From: Gammaproteobacteria bacterium
Lineage (GTDB): Bacteria; Pseudomonadota; Gammaproteobacteria; Pseudomonadales; UBA5518
NCBI GenBank assembly: GCA_016705365.1
Contig: JADIYI010000008.1
Span: forward strand, 1,922,001-1,986,000
Reading direction: 5' to 3'
DNA length: 64,000 bases
Under the pieces are notes generated by a model. The model was not told where the DNA came from, made no database searches, and was given only the letters and a program-made list of their open reading frames with translations. The position numbers and the translations under genes were made by a program. This document shows, piece after piece, positions 44,801 through 53,682 of this stretch (its first letter is position 1; each line of letters starts with the position of its first letter).

Positions 44801-45663
44801 TCGCCGCGATGAGTGTCGTTACCCGGATCGAGGAGGCTTTAGGCATCAGGCTCGATCTCGCGGACTTCTTCCAGGGACTGACCGTGGAAGATATCTGCGC
44901 AACGGCGGGCGAGGCATGCCCTGTCGAGGCAATTGCGGTTGGTGCAAGCGGGGCCGCACTCTCGCAGTTGTACGCGATTGGCCGCGGGCCGGGTGGTGCC
45001 GCTGCCGCACGATCCATACATTCCGGGCAGCCGCTGTACCGCCTGGACGTGCATGCCTTGCAGGGCGAGCGCCTGGACAAGGGTTTGCAGCCGCTGCGAG
45101 ACGTCGAGGAAATGGCTTGCAGACTGGTTGATATCATTCTTGCCGCGCAGCGCCGCGGCCCCTACCGCATCGCCGGAGAATGCGATGGTGCCGTGGTCGG
45201 CTTCGCGGTGGCAGTGGAACTGCAGCGGCGCGGCAAACAGGTGACGCAACTGATCCTGTGCGATGCGCCGGCTCCCGGCCAGGCGCGCGGCGCAGGATCT
45301 GGCGCGGCACTGTTTGCCCGCCTGGGCCGGCAATTCAAGGCATTGCACCGCGATCTCGGGATGGCTGGCAGACTGCGGGAGATCATCCGCAACCAGCACA
45401 TCGAATACGCCGTTTCCCGGGCGCTGGACTGCTACGGACCGAGTGAGCGCTTCGACGGGTCCATCATCCTGGCGCGCTCGGCGGGAGCCGCGGATACGCG
45501 TGATGGCGAGCGCGCGATGGATTGGGCACGATACGCGAGCATGGGAGTGCAGGTGCATGATCTGACCGGAGATCCTGGTCGCTGGCTGCGCGAACACGCG
45601 GAATTGCCTGCCGATGCCACCGCTTCGATGGCGCCAGCGGCGCGAGTTATCCGATCACGATAG
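41827..45663 (+). CDS. Single-module nonribosomal peptide synthetase (C-A-T-TE)
   Basis: A 1278-residue NRPS. Condensation domain: residues ~1-420, with HHCMTDG at 138-144. Adenylation domain: ~450-940, with FTSGSTGRPKG and YGPTETT. Thiolation domain: LGGHSL, phosphopantetheine Ser991. Thioesterase-like domain: ~1010-1278. In the TE, GECDG puts Cys1119 at the nucleophile position, and the place where TE His usually follows (GDH) reads GDP (Pro1250). ATG 41827 overlaps the panE-like stop. One module with C-first means it must condense an acyl or peptidyl donor from elsewhere. Product unknown. No MbtH or PPTase nearby. Confidence 0.92.
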   Translation: MTSANPLAGVALTPAQTLMWIEGRLHPEVPVNNMVTRLDIRQRLDVGAFKQAFARLVDAHDAMRMVVSNSSGNFVATIAGGAQPELPFVDFSGDAAEQDFAAWIQRKCRQVFGLDEQLHEAALVRLDEQHFVFFLNQHHCMTDGRSCQVMIADLDRFYREATGSGGGDESGQAAPHRSFGEYLVLRADYLRSEQARASEAYWNARFERAPEPVRFYGHGSDRKRASMRRHTRVLPLELSQKILNVKRDTPPSIVFATALFAFLKRVTGNSDLCIGVPLLNRTPEFADTLGMFMEISRNRLNVGSEDNLSALLGKIRAEANDIKPHRSHTVTSRNGRFECMLNYRVPSDTRFGGAAASLQRIAAIALLDSVPGEESSAAGDWAGRTSLDVDITHTPASGEFCLAMDFNIGVWPDAAARERSLDHFIRLLEHFFDNRTVLVDSLELPGEAELRLLRSWNDTGRVYPSHTGIQQLFEAQVERTPAAIALEFCDQRLSYRELDCRANRLAHALVRHGVQPDQPVGVCLNRSPELVVALLAVLKAGAGYVPLDPALPRQRHDLIVEEAGLELIITERTLPELLRAGDFTDSNPRLALASSRLAYVIFTSGSTGRPKGVMIEHAALVNFIHAAQQVLQLREHHRLLSVTTASFDIFALELFAPLVCGARMVLANDETVVDGRLLARQINDRGVTHLQATPATWHLLLDAGWQPAQALVGVVGGELLTGSLGERLAARCALFMNWYGPTETTVYASHAVVRAGHYRAGDIGRPLANYRIHVLDAWLKPLPIGVAGEICIGGDCLARGYLGRDELTAAAFVEAGEFGRLYRSGDLGRWTSEGHIEYLGRSDFQVKVRGYRIELGEIEASLLSHPLVEEAVVAVIGDAQNKQLAAYVRLAPDSDRAAQPGALLREHLKQSLPKYMIPATVSVLERMPLTPSGKVDRKALPAPFPDAGLAAESCVAPQTPMQEIIAGIWAEVLGLERVGIRDDFFDLGGHSLAAMSVVTRIEEALGIRLDLADFFQGLTVEDICATAGEACPVEAIAVGASGAALSQLYAIGRGPGGAAAARSIHSGQPLYRLDVHALQGERLDKGLQPLRDVEEMACRLVDIILAAQRRGPYRIAGECDGAVVGFAVAVELQRRGKQVTQLILCDAPAPGQARGAGSGAALFARLGRQFKALHRDLGMAGRLREIIRNQHIEYAVSRALDCYGPSERFDGSIILARSAGAADTRDGERAMDWARYASMGVQVHDLTGDPGRWLREHAELPADATASMAPAARVIRSR

Positions 45664-45776
45664 CGAGGGCGGCAGACGGCGCGGCGCTATCGACACTCCC
45701 CCATGCATGGGGTATATAGACAGGGCATATCCAGGAGTCGCCGTTGAGTGCGCCCGTCAACTCAAAGGAGCCCGTC

Positions 45777-47024
45777 ATGAACTTCGACAAACTGGTTGCG
45801 CGCGCGCAAAAGATCCTGCTCGAACCCCGTAACGAATGGAGCGTGATAGCCGGGGAGTCTTCCACCACCGGTGATATCTACCGCAACTACCTGCTGTATC
45901 TCGCGGCGCTGCCTGCGCTTGCGGGTTTCATCAAGGGCAGCCTGATAGGCACGAGCGTTCCGTTTCTCGGCACCATGCGCGTGGGAGTCTTTGCGGGCCT
46001 GGGTGCAATGCTGATCGGTTATGCCATGAGCCTGGCGATGATCTACGTGGTGGCGCTGGTCATCGATTGGCTGGCACCGTACTTCAAGGCGCAGAAAGAC
46101 CCGCTGCAGGCGCTGAAAACCATCGCGTACTCCTACACGGCGGTCATGATCGCGAGCATCGCGCAGGTGCTGCCGTGGATCGGCGGCCTGGTGATGCTGG
46201 GCGGCGGAATCTACAGCATCCGCCTGTTGTACCTGGCGCTGCCGGTGACGATGAAGTGCCCGCAGGAGAGTGCCGTCAAATATACCGCCGCGACCATCCT
46301 CGCGGCCATGATTCTTGGCTCGGTCGTTGCCCTGACCGTTGGCGGCATCGGCGGCGGGCTGGGTGCAGGCTCGGGGCCGGGAATTGCGGGTTCGAGTTCG
46401 GTGGAGTTCGACAAGGACAGCCCCATGGGCAACCTGCAGGACTGGACGGCGAAGATGGAAACGGCCGAGCGCAAGATGCGCGACGCCCAGGAATCCGGCG
46501 ACAGCGCGGCGCAGCAGGAGGCGCTGGGCGATCTGATGGGGGCCGCGCTCGGCGGTGGCAAGGTCGAGGCGCTGGCACCGGAGCGCTTGCGCGAGTTCCT
46601 GCCCGCGTCAATTGCCGGGCGCGAGCGGAGCGAAGTGACGGCCGAGCGCAGCGGGGCGATGGGGCTCCAGGTATCGTCCGCCCAGGCACACTATGCCGAC
46701 AGCGACGGCCGCGGTCTGCAGTTGCATATCACCGACACCGGTTCGGTGCGCGGGATCACCGCGCTGGCCGGCTGGGCGAATATCGAGCAGGAGCAGGAAA
46801 CCGATTCCGGATACGAGCGCACGTTCAAGGAAGGTGGCCGCATGACGCGCGAAAGCTGGAACCGGGAAAGTCAGTACGGCGAGCGCTCGGTGGTGATCGG
46901 CGATCGCTTCACGGTCACGCTTTCCGGTACCGTCGGGGATGCCGATGAACTGGCCGATGCGCTCGGACAGGTGGATCTCGATGGCCTCGAGGAGTTGCGT
47001 GGCGAGGGCGTTACGGAGGATTAG
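45777..47024 (+). CDS. Yip1-family membrane protein with C-terminal soluble domain
   Basis: A 415-residue protein. Residues 1-210 contain five membrane helices of the YIP1 domain (LLYLAALPALAGFIKGSLIG, then GMLIGYAMSL, WIGGLVMLGGGIYSI and LAAMILGSVVALTV), opening MNFDKLVARAQKILLEPRNEW, usual in bacterial Yip1. Residues 215-415 are soluble: a helical stretch (KMETAERKMRDAQESGDSAAQQ) and a beta region. AAAGGAG precedes ATG 45777; an in-frame ATG at 45744 is less well placed. The role is unknown. Confidence 0.82.
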   Translation: MNFDKLVARAQKILLEPRNEWSVIAGESSTTGDIYRNYLLYLAALPALAGFIKGSLIGTSVPFLGTMRVGVFAGLGAMLIGYAMSLAMIYVVALVIDWLAPYFKAQKDPLQALKTIAYSYTAVMIASIAQVLPWIGGLVMLGGGIYSIRLLYLALPVTMKCPQESAVKYTAATILAAMILGSVVALTVGGIGGGLGAGSGPGIAGSSSVEFDKDSPMGNLQDWTAKMETAERKMRDAQESGDSAAQQEALGDLMGAALGGGKVEALAPERLREFLPASIAGRERSEVTAERSGAMGLQVSSAQAHYADSDGRGLQLHITDTGSVRGITALAGWANIEQEQETDSGYERTFKEGGRMTRESWNRESQYGERSVVIGDRFTVTLSGTVGDADELADALGQVDLDGLEELRGEGVTED

Positions 47025-47180
47025 ACGCCGAATGAAGAGAAATGACCCATATGGGCCATGACAAGGGTTGAGTACAGGAGTAGGCTGCTTTTCCGCTTTG
47101 CGGGGACGCTGGCCCCGGTTGGGCGGGTTGCCTGAAAAAAGAAGCCGATTGCCCGGATCGCCCGGATCAAGGGGGTGCAA

Positions 47181-47561
47181 ATGCCAAAATATCTTTATTT
47201 CAAGCCGCGGGCAGGGCTCCCCGAGTCATTGCGACGTGCATCCAACGAGTTCCACGCCGTATCGGTGGTGTGCGGCAAGGAGGCCTGTGAAGGGGTGCGC
47301 AGACTGAGCCAGAAGCGGTTCCTGTCCAAGGATGCGCCGCAATTGCCGCTATCGTACTGCAGCTCGAAAAGCTGTAATTGCCGCTATGTGCATTTTGCTG
47401 ATCGGCGCGGTGGCGAAGAGCGGCGCGAGGAAAACAATCGACGGTGGGGCCAGCTGGACAGCGTTCTGCAACGCTCGAAAGAGGATCGTCGCAGCGCGCG
47501 AACAGGAATACCCGCGCGACCCGATGCGCTCGAAAACCAGTGGTTCTTCCTCGCGAAGTGA
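47181..47561 (+). CDS. Small basic hypothetical protein with Cys cluster
   Basis: A 126-residue cytoplasmic protein starting ATG 47181 with AAGGGGG upstream; GTG 47175 is an alternative start. The core CSSKSCNCRYVHFADRR could bind a metal, and many Arg residues follow. I recall similar proteins of unknown function in gammaproteobacteria but no named domain. It stands alone. Confidence 0.55.
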   Translation: MPKYLYFKPRAGLPESLRRASNEFHAVSVVCGKEACEGVRRLSQKRFLSKDAPQLPLSYCSSKSCNCRYVHFADRRGGEERREENNRRWGQLDSVLQRSKEDRRSARTGIPARPDALENQWFFLAK

Positions 47562-48002
47562 AATACGGCCGCTCGCGGTCGCTACCCCGGTCGCGACGTT
47601 GTCGGCCGCTCGTGGCCGCGGGTAGCCGTCAATCCGGTCAACTGGCGCAGTTGTTGTCGAAATCCTTTACCACGGCAGTCTGCCGGCACCGGGCGCTTCG
47701 AAATTTTTCCATGGTTTCCAATGCCTTGGCCGGAGTGGAATACATATTGCTGCCGTTGAGCCACTGGATGCTCGGTGACCGTTGATAAGCTCAGTCATCC
47801 CGCAACGGAAGACTGAAGGCAAAACGGTCACCGAGTATCCTGACCAACCCCCCCCTCTGCCGTTTGCAATTACCGCTTCCGGGCCTCTATTGCGCAATGA
47901 GTGGCTGCCCCGGACACACCCCGGAATGCCGGCGCCAACAGGCGCGGCGGACTTTCGTTGTATCATTCGCACCGGTAAACAGCAGAGCCCCCGGTCACGT
48001 TC
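47562..48002. other. Intergenic region with a long inverted repeat
   Basis: No convincing gene is seen. CTCGGTGACCGTT (47771-47783) and AACGGTCACCGAG (47823-47835) form a perfect 13-bp inverted repeat with a 39-base loop, and CG-rich repeats lie at 47565-47620. A short minus-strand frame near 47650-47800 has some coding character but no family. Confidence 0.4.
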
Positions 48003-49034
48003 ATGCAATCACGCCCCGTCCTGTTCCTGAAATGCAAGGCGAAAATTTTTCTGCTGGCCCTGTGCGCGGTGCTTCAGGCTGCCTGTGGCAGCAACGCCGT
48101 CTATACCGGGGAAAGTTTCGCCACCGATAGCCCGTTCAAGATGAAATTCGACAGCGAGGTTGCCACCGCTTGCGAAAGCGCGCGCCGTTCCCTGCTCGGA
48201 CAGGGGTACCTGATCGATGTCGCGACCGTCGACACCGTCAAGGGCCGCAAGGCCCTCAGGAACAAGGACAGTCTCAGTACATTCATCGAAATGAACGTGG
48301 TTTGCGTGCCTGAAAGCAAGGGCAGCGCGCTGTTCGTCAACGGAGTGCTCAGTACCTACGATCTGAAGAAGAGCAGCAGTTCCGCCAGCGTGGGGGTCGC
48401 CGCGGTGGGTTCGATCTCGCTGCCTTTCGGTCAGAGTGCCGATTCCCTGGTGAAGATCTCGGAAGAGACGATCGACGACAAGAATTTCTACAGTCGATTC
48501 TTTGCCGCGGTCGAGCACACCATCGGCGAGATCCGGCTCCCCGATCCTGATCCCGCGCCGGCGCCGACCGAGCCTGCGTCGGCACCGGTGGAGACGCCCC
48601 TGTTTGCGCCCGGGACGGAGGGGGCGACGCCCGCGCCGCGAGTGCCCGAGGGCGGGCCGCAAGCGCCGGCCGCCGAGGGTGTACCGTTGCCTGCACCGGA
48701 TCCGGGGCCGGTCCAGGGCGTGCCGGTGTCTGCGCCGGAGCCGGTTCCGGTCCAGGGCGTGCCGGTGTCTGCGCCGGAGCCGGTTCCGGTCCAGGGCCAG
48801 CCAGTACTTGCTCCGGCGGCGATGCCAGTCCAGGGTGCGACCGAGCCTGCTGCTGCCGAAGCGCTTCCCGCTCCGGCAGCGCCGGTGATGGCGCCGGAGC
48901 CTGTTGCCACGCAGGCCGCGCCGAGCGCGATCCCCGAGCCGGCGACGCCGATGGCAGCGCCCGAACCCGGATCGATTCCCGCGGAGGAATCGCCCGCAAC
49001 AGCGCCCGCGCACGTTCCCTACTTCGGCATGTGA
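48003..49034 (+). CDS. DUF2242-type lipoprotein with proline-rich tail
   Basis: A 343-residue lipoprotein. The signal peptide ends at lipobox QAAC. Residues 35-180 match DUF2242 from memory (TDSPFKMKFDSEVATACESA, then LLGQGYLIDVATVD, VVCVPESKG, FVNGVLSTYDLKKSS, GSISLPFGQSADSLVKISEE). Residues 185-343 are Pro/Ala-rich and contain 39-bp repeats at DNA level (PVQGVPVSAPEP twice). The tail probably spans the periplasm. Function unknown. Confidence 0.78.
   Translation: MQSRPVLFLKCKAKIFLLALCAVLQAACGSNAVYTGESFATDSPFKMKFDSEVATACESARRSLLGQGYLIDVATVDTVKGRKALRNKDSLSTFIEMNVVCVPESKGSALFVNGVLSTYDLKKSSSSASVGVAAVGSISLPFGQSADSLVKISEETIDDKNFYSRFFAAVEHTIGEIRLPDPDPAPAPTEPASAPVETPLFAPGTEGATPAPRVPEGGPQAPAAEGVPLPAPDPGPVQGVPVSAPEPVPVQGVPVSAPEPVPVQGQPVLAPAAMPVQGATEPAAAEALPAPAAPVMAPEPVATQAAPSAIPEPATPMAAPEPGSIPAEESPATAPAHVPYFGM
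48710..48800 (+). repeat. 39-bp tandem repeat in the DUF2242 gene
   Basis: Two full 39-bp copies (48710-48748, 48749-48787) and a diverged third encode the PVQGVPVSAPEP unit. Repeat number could vary between strains by slippage. Confidence 0.85.
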
Positions 49035-49198
49035 CTCGTCCCGGAGATGGCGCACAGACCGCATTCCCGACCCGGACCGTGCATGTGCAGGGTGATCTTC
49101 CCGACTATATACTGGCCCAGTCTCCGCTGCAGTGAGGCTTTGGCTGACGCAGCAGAACTGGCTACGCTGCCCGTTGCAAAAAGATCAGGAGATCCGTC

Positions 49199-49630
49199 GT
49201 GAGAAAAGCAATCGTTGCCGCTCTTGTGTTCGGCGTAACCTTCGCCTGCAGCGCCGCGGAACACCCGGTATTGATGCGCGGAGCACTGCTCAACGGTGAA
49301 ATATTCGCCGATCCGCGTGCCGAGAGCCTCGACGAGACCAGCGCCAGCGGCACGGTGGGCGCGCGCGATCTGGTCGTGCACGAAAGTGACGACGGCTGTC
49401 TGCAGACCGGTGTCTATGAAACCGGGCGCAATCGCTACCAGGTCGATGAGCCTTATGAACACGATGAATTCATGTACTTCCTGCAGGGCGGTGTGACCCT
49501 CAGCTCGGGGGATGGCACCGTGATCGAGGCCGTGGCAGGCGATGGTGTGCTGGTGCCAAAGGGCTGGACCGGGACCTGGGACAGCGCCGGTTACCGCAAG
49601 CTCTACGTGATCTACGACTGCCCGGACTGA
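49199..49630 (+). CDS. Exported cupin-domain protein
   Basis: A 143-residue protein with a signal peptide (VFGVTFACSAA) and one cupin barrel: YEHDEFMYFLQGGVTLSS, GDGVLVPKGWTGTWDSAG and RKLYVIYDC. The metal-site His count is low (HDEFMYFLQ; the second motif lacks His), so enzyme activity is uncertain. GTG 49199 has AGGAG upstream. The family (DUF861-like) includes regulators of ureidoglycolate and others. Its target is not clear. Confidence 0.78.
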   Translation: MRKAIVAALVFGVTFACSAAEHPVLMRGALLNGEIFADPRAESLDETSASGTVGARDLVVHESDDGCLQTGVYETGRNRYQVDEPYEHDEFMYFLQGGVTLSSGDGTVIEAVAGDGVLVPKGWTGTWDSAGYRKLYVIYDCPD

Positions 49631-49656
49631 TTATCATCGCAGCCGGGCGATCACGG

Positions 49657-51543
49657 CTATCCGGCCTGCTCCAGCTGTTCCGCTACCGCGCGCCACGCGG
49701 CGTCGACCGCGCCGTTGACATAGGCGTTCGCTTCCGAATCCGAATTGGCGATCGATATTCTGCCGCAGCGGGCGCGCCCGGTAATATGCGGGCCCTTGTC
49801 GTGACCCCAGTCGGCGGGATCGTGGAGGTCGATGTATTCGTAGGCATAGCCGTGCGGCCAGCGGTTCACGGTGATTGCGGCGATATCGCGCGCGGCATCG
49901 AAGCCGTATTCGCCCAGCATGCCCTGCAACTGGCGCACTACATGCTGTTCGAAATCCTCGAAGCGCATGCCCAGCAGCGTGGCGCGCCCCTGGCGATATT
50001 GCTCGCGTGGCGGCAGTCCGGGGACCGCTGGCGTATGCACCAGGTGCAGCAGGATCGGCTGGTCGGGATTTTCGCTGAATGCATAGCCCGGCATGCTCAC
50101 CGGAAAATCGAGCATCCCGTAGCCGAAAAAATCCTGCGGTGCGGAAAAATAATACATTCCGGCCTTGGCAAAAGCGCGCCAGTTGCGCAAAGCCACGTTG
50201 GTATACACCAGCGGCACTTTTTGCGGCCAGCGCAGCGCTTCGGCCTGCGCTGGCGGCAGTTCGTGACACAGGTACGGGATGATGTTGTTGTAGCAGGCGA
50301 GCACGGCGTGGCTCGCCTGCACGCGTTCGGTGCGCCCGGCGCGCGCATACATCACGTCCACGGTGGCGCGGTCGGCAGCGTGACGCACATCGAGTACGGT
50401 GGCGTTCAGGCGGATGCGCACGGCATGTTGCGCCAGGTCGAGCTGGTCGTAGCGCAATCGCGCACCGACGATGTCTTCCATCGAATTGCCGCTGGCGCTG
50501 CCCGGCACGAGATCGCGTACGAGGAGTCGTGCGATGCCGGCATTGCCATCGGGAAAATGAAAGATATAGGGTTCGTCCTCGGCGCCGCCGTGGGTCGCCA
50601 GAGCCGCGCCGATGCCCAGATGAAGGGTGCCCGGCATCTCGTTGCGCGCGGCTTCCAGCGCCGAAATGGCATCGTATCCTATGCCCCAGAGCCCCATCGA
50701 CTCGCTGCGAAACAGCAGCACGACCGGCTCCGGCATGCCCGCGACGTGGCGCAGGAAATCGTCGTATGACATGCCGCGCAGCAGCAGGATCTTGTCCTCG
50801 GTGCTCTTGCCCGCCAGCAGATCCCGGGTGTCGGTGATCAGGCGCAGGTAGGCTGCGCGGGACTTTGCGTCGAGCGGCATGCGTTGCACCGCCGCTGCCG
50901 GATCGGTGGAATCGCCGGTTCCCAGCCAGGAATTAGCACGCGGATCGTCGATCAGGCGGTCGACGCCGTAGTGCGCGCGGTCGAAGAACAGTTTCGATCC
51001 CAGCTTGTTGCGGCGGGTGAATTCCCGGTCGTAATAGCGATAGAAGCGCGTGGTATCGATGCCGAGCGCGCGCAGCAGGGCGGCCGATTGCGGGCTGTAG
51101 CCCGAGGGCGTGTCGATGCTCTGGCTGCCGCCGTAGCCAATGAGGGTGTGGCCATCGACCGTGAATTCATTGCGCTTGGCATGGCCGCCGAAATCGTCGT
51201 GGTTGTCGAGTACCAGGATACGCGCCTCGTGCCCGCGCTGTTCGCGGAAGAAGCGCGCCGCCGCGAGTCCCGACAACCCTCCGCCAACGACCACCAGGTC
51301 GTAGCGCGAATCACTCGCGCTTGCCGGGTAGGGCAAGTGCTGCCCCTGCAGTGCCAGCGCGTGCGCCGTTTCGAAGGAACCGGCGTGGTTGCCACGCAGA
51401 CCCGTCAGCGCCGGCGGATAGTATTCGGGGCCGGCAGCCTGAGGGTCGAGCATACCTGCTGCGATGGCCTCCAGCGGGCTGAGATGCAGTGCTCCCACGG
51501 CAATACCGAATCCTGATATGAGGTCGCGTCGCTTGATGCGCAT
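49657..51543 (-). CDS. Tat-exported FAD oxidoreductase, spermidine-dehydrogenase-like
   Basis: A 628-residue flavoprotein. The N-terminal RRDLISGFGIAVGALHLS is a twin-arginine signal. LVVVGGGLSGLAAARFFRE at about 85 is the FAD-binding loop, and LVLDNHDDFGGHAKRNEF follows. YYPPALTGLRGNHAGSFE before the FAD domain is what I recall for Pseudomonas SpdH (spermidine dehydrogenase), so polyamine oxidation in the periplasm is the best guess. ATG 51543 is the only start with a Tat motif. It is divergent from the amidohydrolase gene. Confidence 0.82.
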   Translation of the reverse strand: MRIKRRDLISGFGIAVGALHLSPLEAIAAGMLDPQAAGPEYYPPALTGLRGNHAGSFETAHALALQGQHLPYPASASDSRYDLVVVGGGLSGLAAARFFREQRGHEARILVLDNHDDFGGHAKRNEFTVDGHTLIGYGGSQSIDTPSGYSPQSAALLRALGIDTTRFYRYYDREFTRRNKLGSKLFFDRAHYGVDRLIDDPRANSWLGTGDSTDPAAAVQRMPLDAKSRAAYLRLITDTRDLLAGKSTEDKILLLRGMSYDDFLRHVAGMPEPVVLLFRSESMGLWGIGYDAISALEAARNEMPGTLHLGIGAALATHGGAEDEPYIFHFPDGNAGIARLLVRDLVPGSASGNSMEDIVGARLRYDQLDLAQHAVRIRLNATVLDVRHAADRATVDVMYARAGRTERVQASHAVLACYNNIIPYLCHELPPAQAEALRWPQKVPLVYTNVALRNWRAFAKAGMYYFSAPQDFFGYGMLDFPVSMPGYAFSENPDQPILLHLVHTPAVPGLPPREQYRQGRATLLGMRFEDFEQHVVRQLQGMLGEYGFDAARDIAAITVNRWPHGYAYEYIDLHDPADWGHDKGPHITGRARCGRISIANSDSEANAYVNGAVDAAWRAVAEQLEQAG

Positions 51544-51796
51544 GGGTGTGTTTCCTTCGCGTGCGCGGAGCAGGACAGCCTGGCGCATGTGCCATGCCGC
51601 GCCATCGGTGACGGGCGAGTGGTGGCCCATGGTGACACTGTGCGGCAGAATGATGCAAACAAGGCCATAGCGCAGATCACGACCGTTCTCGGCCGAGGCG
51701 AGGCTGAGGCTCGACGCCGCGAACGCCAGCAGGCACAATCGCCGCGCCGCCTCTACGGCGACGAAACAGACCTTTCTTTCCCGACGGAGCCCTGGC

Positions 51797-53560
51797 ATGA
51801 ATGCTTTCACCGGAACAGGCCTGCGCAAGCTGAATATCGCCGCGCTGCTCGGCCTCGGCTTGCTGCTCGGGGCGTGCACACCCGAGCAGGCGCCGGCACC
51901 GCAACTTCCCCGGCCGGCGAGTCCGGTGCGACCGGTCGCGGACCTGGTATTGCGGGGCGGCGAGATTTACACCATGGATGCCGCCCGCTCCTGGGCCGAG
52001 GCAGTGGCGATACGCAACGGGCGGATTCTGTTCGCGGGCGACGATAGCGAGGTCGAGGCGCTGATCGGGGCGGAAACGCAGGTGGTCGATCTGGCTGGAA
52101 AAATGGTGTTGCCGGGCATGCAGGATGTCCATATCCATCCCATCGGCGGTGGCATGGAAGCAGCGGCCTGCAATCTGAACGGCCTCAAGACCAGCGAGCA
52201 GTACCTGGAGGCGATCAGGCGTTACGCCGAGTCACATCCCGACGAGGCCTGGATCACCGGTGGTGGCTGGCTGATGTCGGCCTTCGGGCCAGGCGCCATG
52301 CCCGGGCGCGAGATCCTCGATGCGATCGTCGCGGATCGTCCGGTATTTCTCTCGAGCAGCGATGGTCACACCGCGTGGGCCAACAGCAAGGCGCTGGAGA
52401 TTGCGGGAATTACCCGCGATACGCCTGATCCGGTGGACGGGCGCATCGACCGCGATCCGGCGAGTGGAGAGCCGATCGGCAGCCTGCAGGAAGGGGCCCG
52501 CGCACTGGTCGCGAAGCATGTACCGGCACCGAGCGCGGCGCAGCGTCTCGCCGGGCTGCGTTACTCGGTGGCGATGCTCAATGGCTACGGGGTCACCGGG
52601 ATGCAGGATGCCCACGTCAGCGAGGCGGATCTCGAGACCTATGAAACACTGGACGCCAATCGCGAGTTGAGCCTGCATGTGGTGGCGGCGCAATGGTGGG
52701 AGCGCGATCAGGGGCTGGAGCAGATCGCCGCGATGAAGACGCGTCGCGCGCGCTATACGCGCGGTCATGTGCGCGCCACCACCGTCAAGATCATGCAGGA
52801 CGGCGTGATGGAGAACTACACCGCCGCGATGCTGGAGCCCTATCTCATCGAGGGCGAGGTGCGCGGCATTCCGATGGTCGAGCCGGAATTTCTCAAGGAA
52901 GCCGTGACGGCGCTGGATGCCGAGGGCTTCCAGGTGCACTTTCATGCCATCGGTGATGCCGCGGTCCGTCAGTGTCTCGACGCGGTGCAGAGCGCGCGCG
53001 AGAACAACGGTGCGCTCGGTCATCGCCACCATATCGCCCACCTGCAATTGATAGACGCCGCTGACATCCCGCGTTTTCGCCAACTCGACGTGATCGCCAA
53101 TTTCCAGCCGCTATGGGCCTGGGCCGATGACTACATCACCGAGCTCACGATCCCTTTCATCGGTGCCGAGCGCGCCAGCCGCATGTACCCGATCGGCAGC
53201 CTGCACGACAGCGGTGCCATGATCGCCTTTGGCAGTGACTGGTCGGTCTCGACGGCAAATCCCTTCGAGGAGATCGAAGTCGCGGTGCGGCGCGCGGATC
53301 CGGAGCTCGACGATGGTGATGTGTTCGTTGCGGAGCAGCGCATCGACCTGCCCGAGGCGCTGGCCGCCTTTACCATCGATGCGGCCTACACCAATGGCAT
53401 GGAACACGACGCGGGCTCGCTCGAGGCGGGCAAGTACGCCGACCTGGTGGTGCTCGATCGCAACCTGTTCACAATCGATGTGCGCGAGATTTCGGAGGCG
53501 AAAGCACTGCTGACGCTGTTCGAGGGCGAGCCGGTGCACGGCAGCATCGATGCGTTGTAG
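51797..53560 (+). CDS. Amidohydrolase-family lipoprotein (YtcJ-like)
   Basis: A 587-residue metal-dependent hydrolase. The signal peptide ends at lipobox LGAC. DVHIHPIGG is the HxH motif; HFHAIGDAAV and HRHHIAHLQLIDA carry further metal ligands, and AFGSDWSVSTANPF the final Asp. YtcJ-type enzymes act on unknown amides or ureas, usually in the cytoplasm or exported as here. ATG 51797 is well placed. No operon partners; the SpdH-like gene is divergent 253 bp away. Confidence 0.88.
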   Translation: MNAFTGTGLRKLNIAALLGLGLLLGACTPEQAPAPQLPRPASPVRPVADLVLRGGEIYTMDAARSWAEAVAIRNGRILFAGDDSEVEALIGAETQVVDLAGKMVLPGMQDVHIHPIGGGMEAAACNLNGLKTSEQYLEAIRRYAESHPDEAWITGGGWLMSAFGPGAMPGREILDAIVADRPVFLSSSDGHTAWANSKALEIAGITRDTPDPVDGRIDRDPASGEPIGSLQEGARALVAKHVPAPSAAQRLAGLRYSVAMLNGYGVTGMQDAHVSEADLETYETLDANRELSLHVVAAQWWERDQGLEQIAAMKTRRARYTRGHVRATTVKIMQDGVMENYTAAMLEPYLIEGEVRGIPMVEPEFLKEAVTALDAEGFQVHFHAIGDAAVRQCLDAVQSARENNGALGHRHHIAHLQLIDAADIPRFRQLDVIANFQPLWAWADDYITELTIPFIGAERASRMYPIGSLHDSGAMIAFGSDWSVSTANPFEEIEVAVRRADPELDDGDVFVAEQRIDLPEALAAFTIDAAYTNGMEHDAGSLEAGKYADLVVLDRNLFTIDVREISEAKALLTLFEGEPVHGSIDAL

Positions 53561-53682
53561 CGTGACGCAGCGCGGAGCCGCAAGCGCCGTGCGTCGAGCG
53601 GCATTCATCGGGTACGGCAATACCCGATGCGCGCAATACCTGGCTGGCTGAAAGCCGATCCCTGTTTTTGCAAGGAATTACC

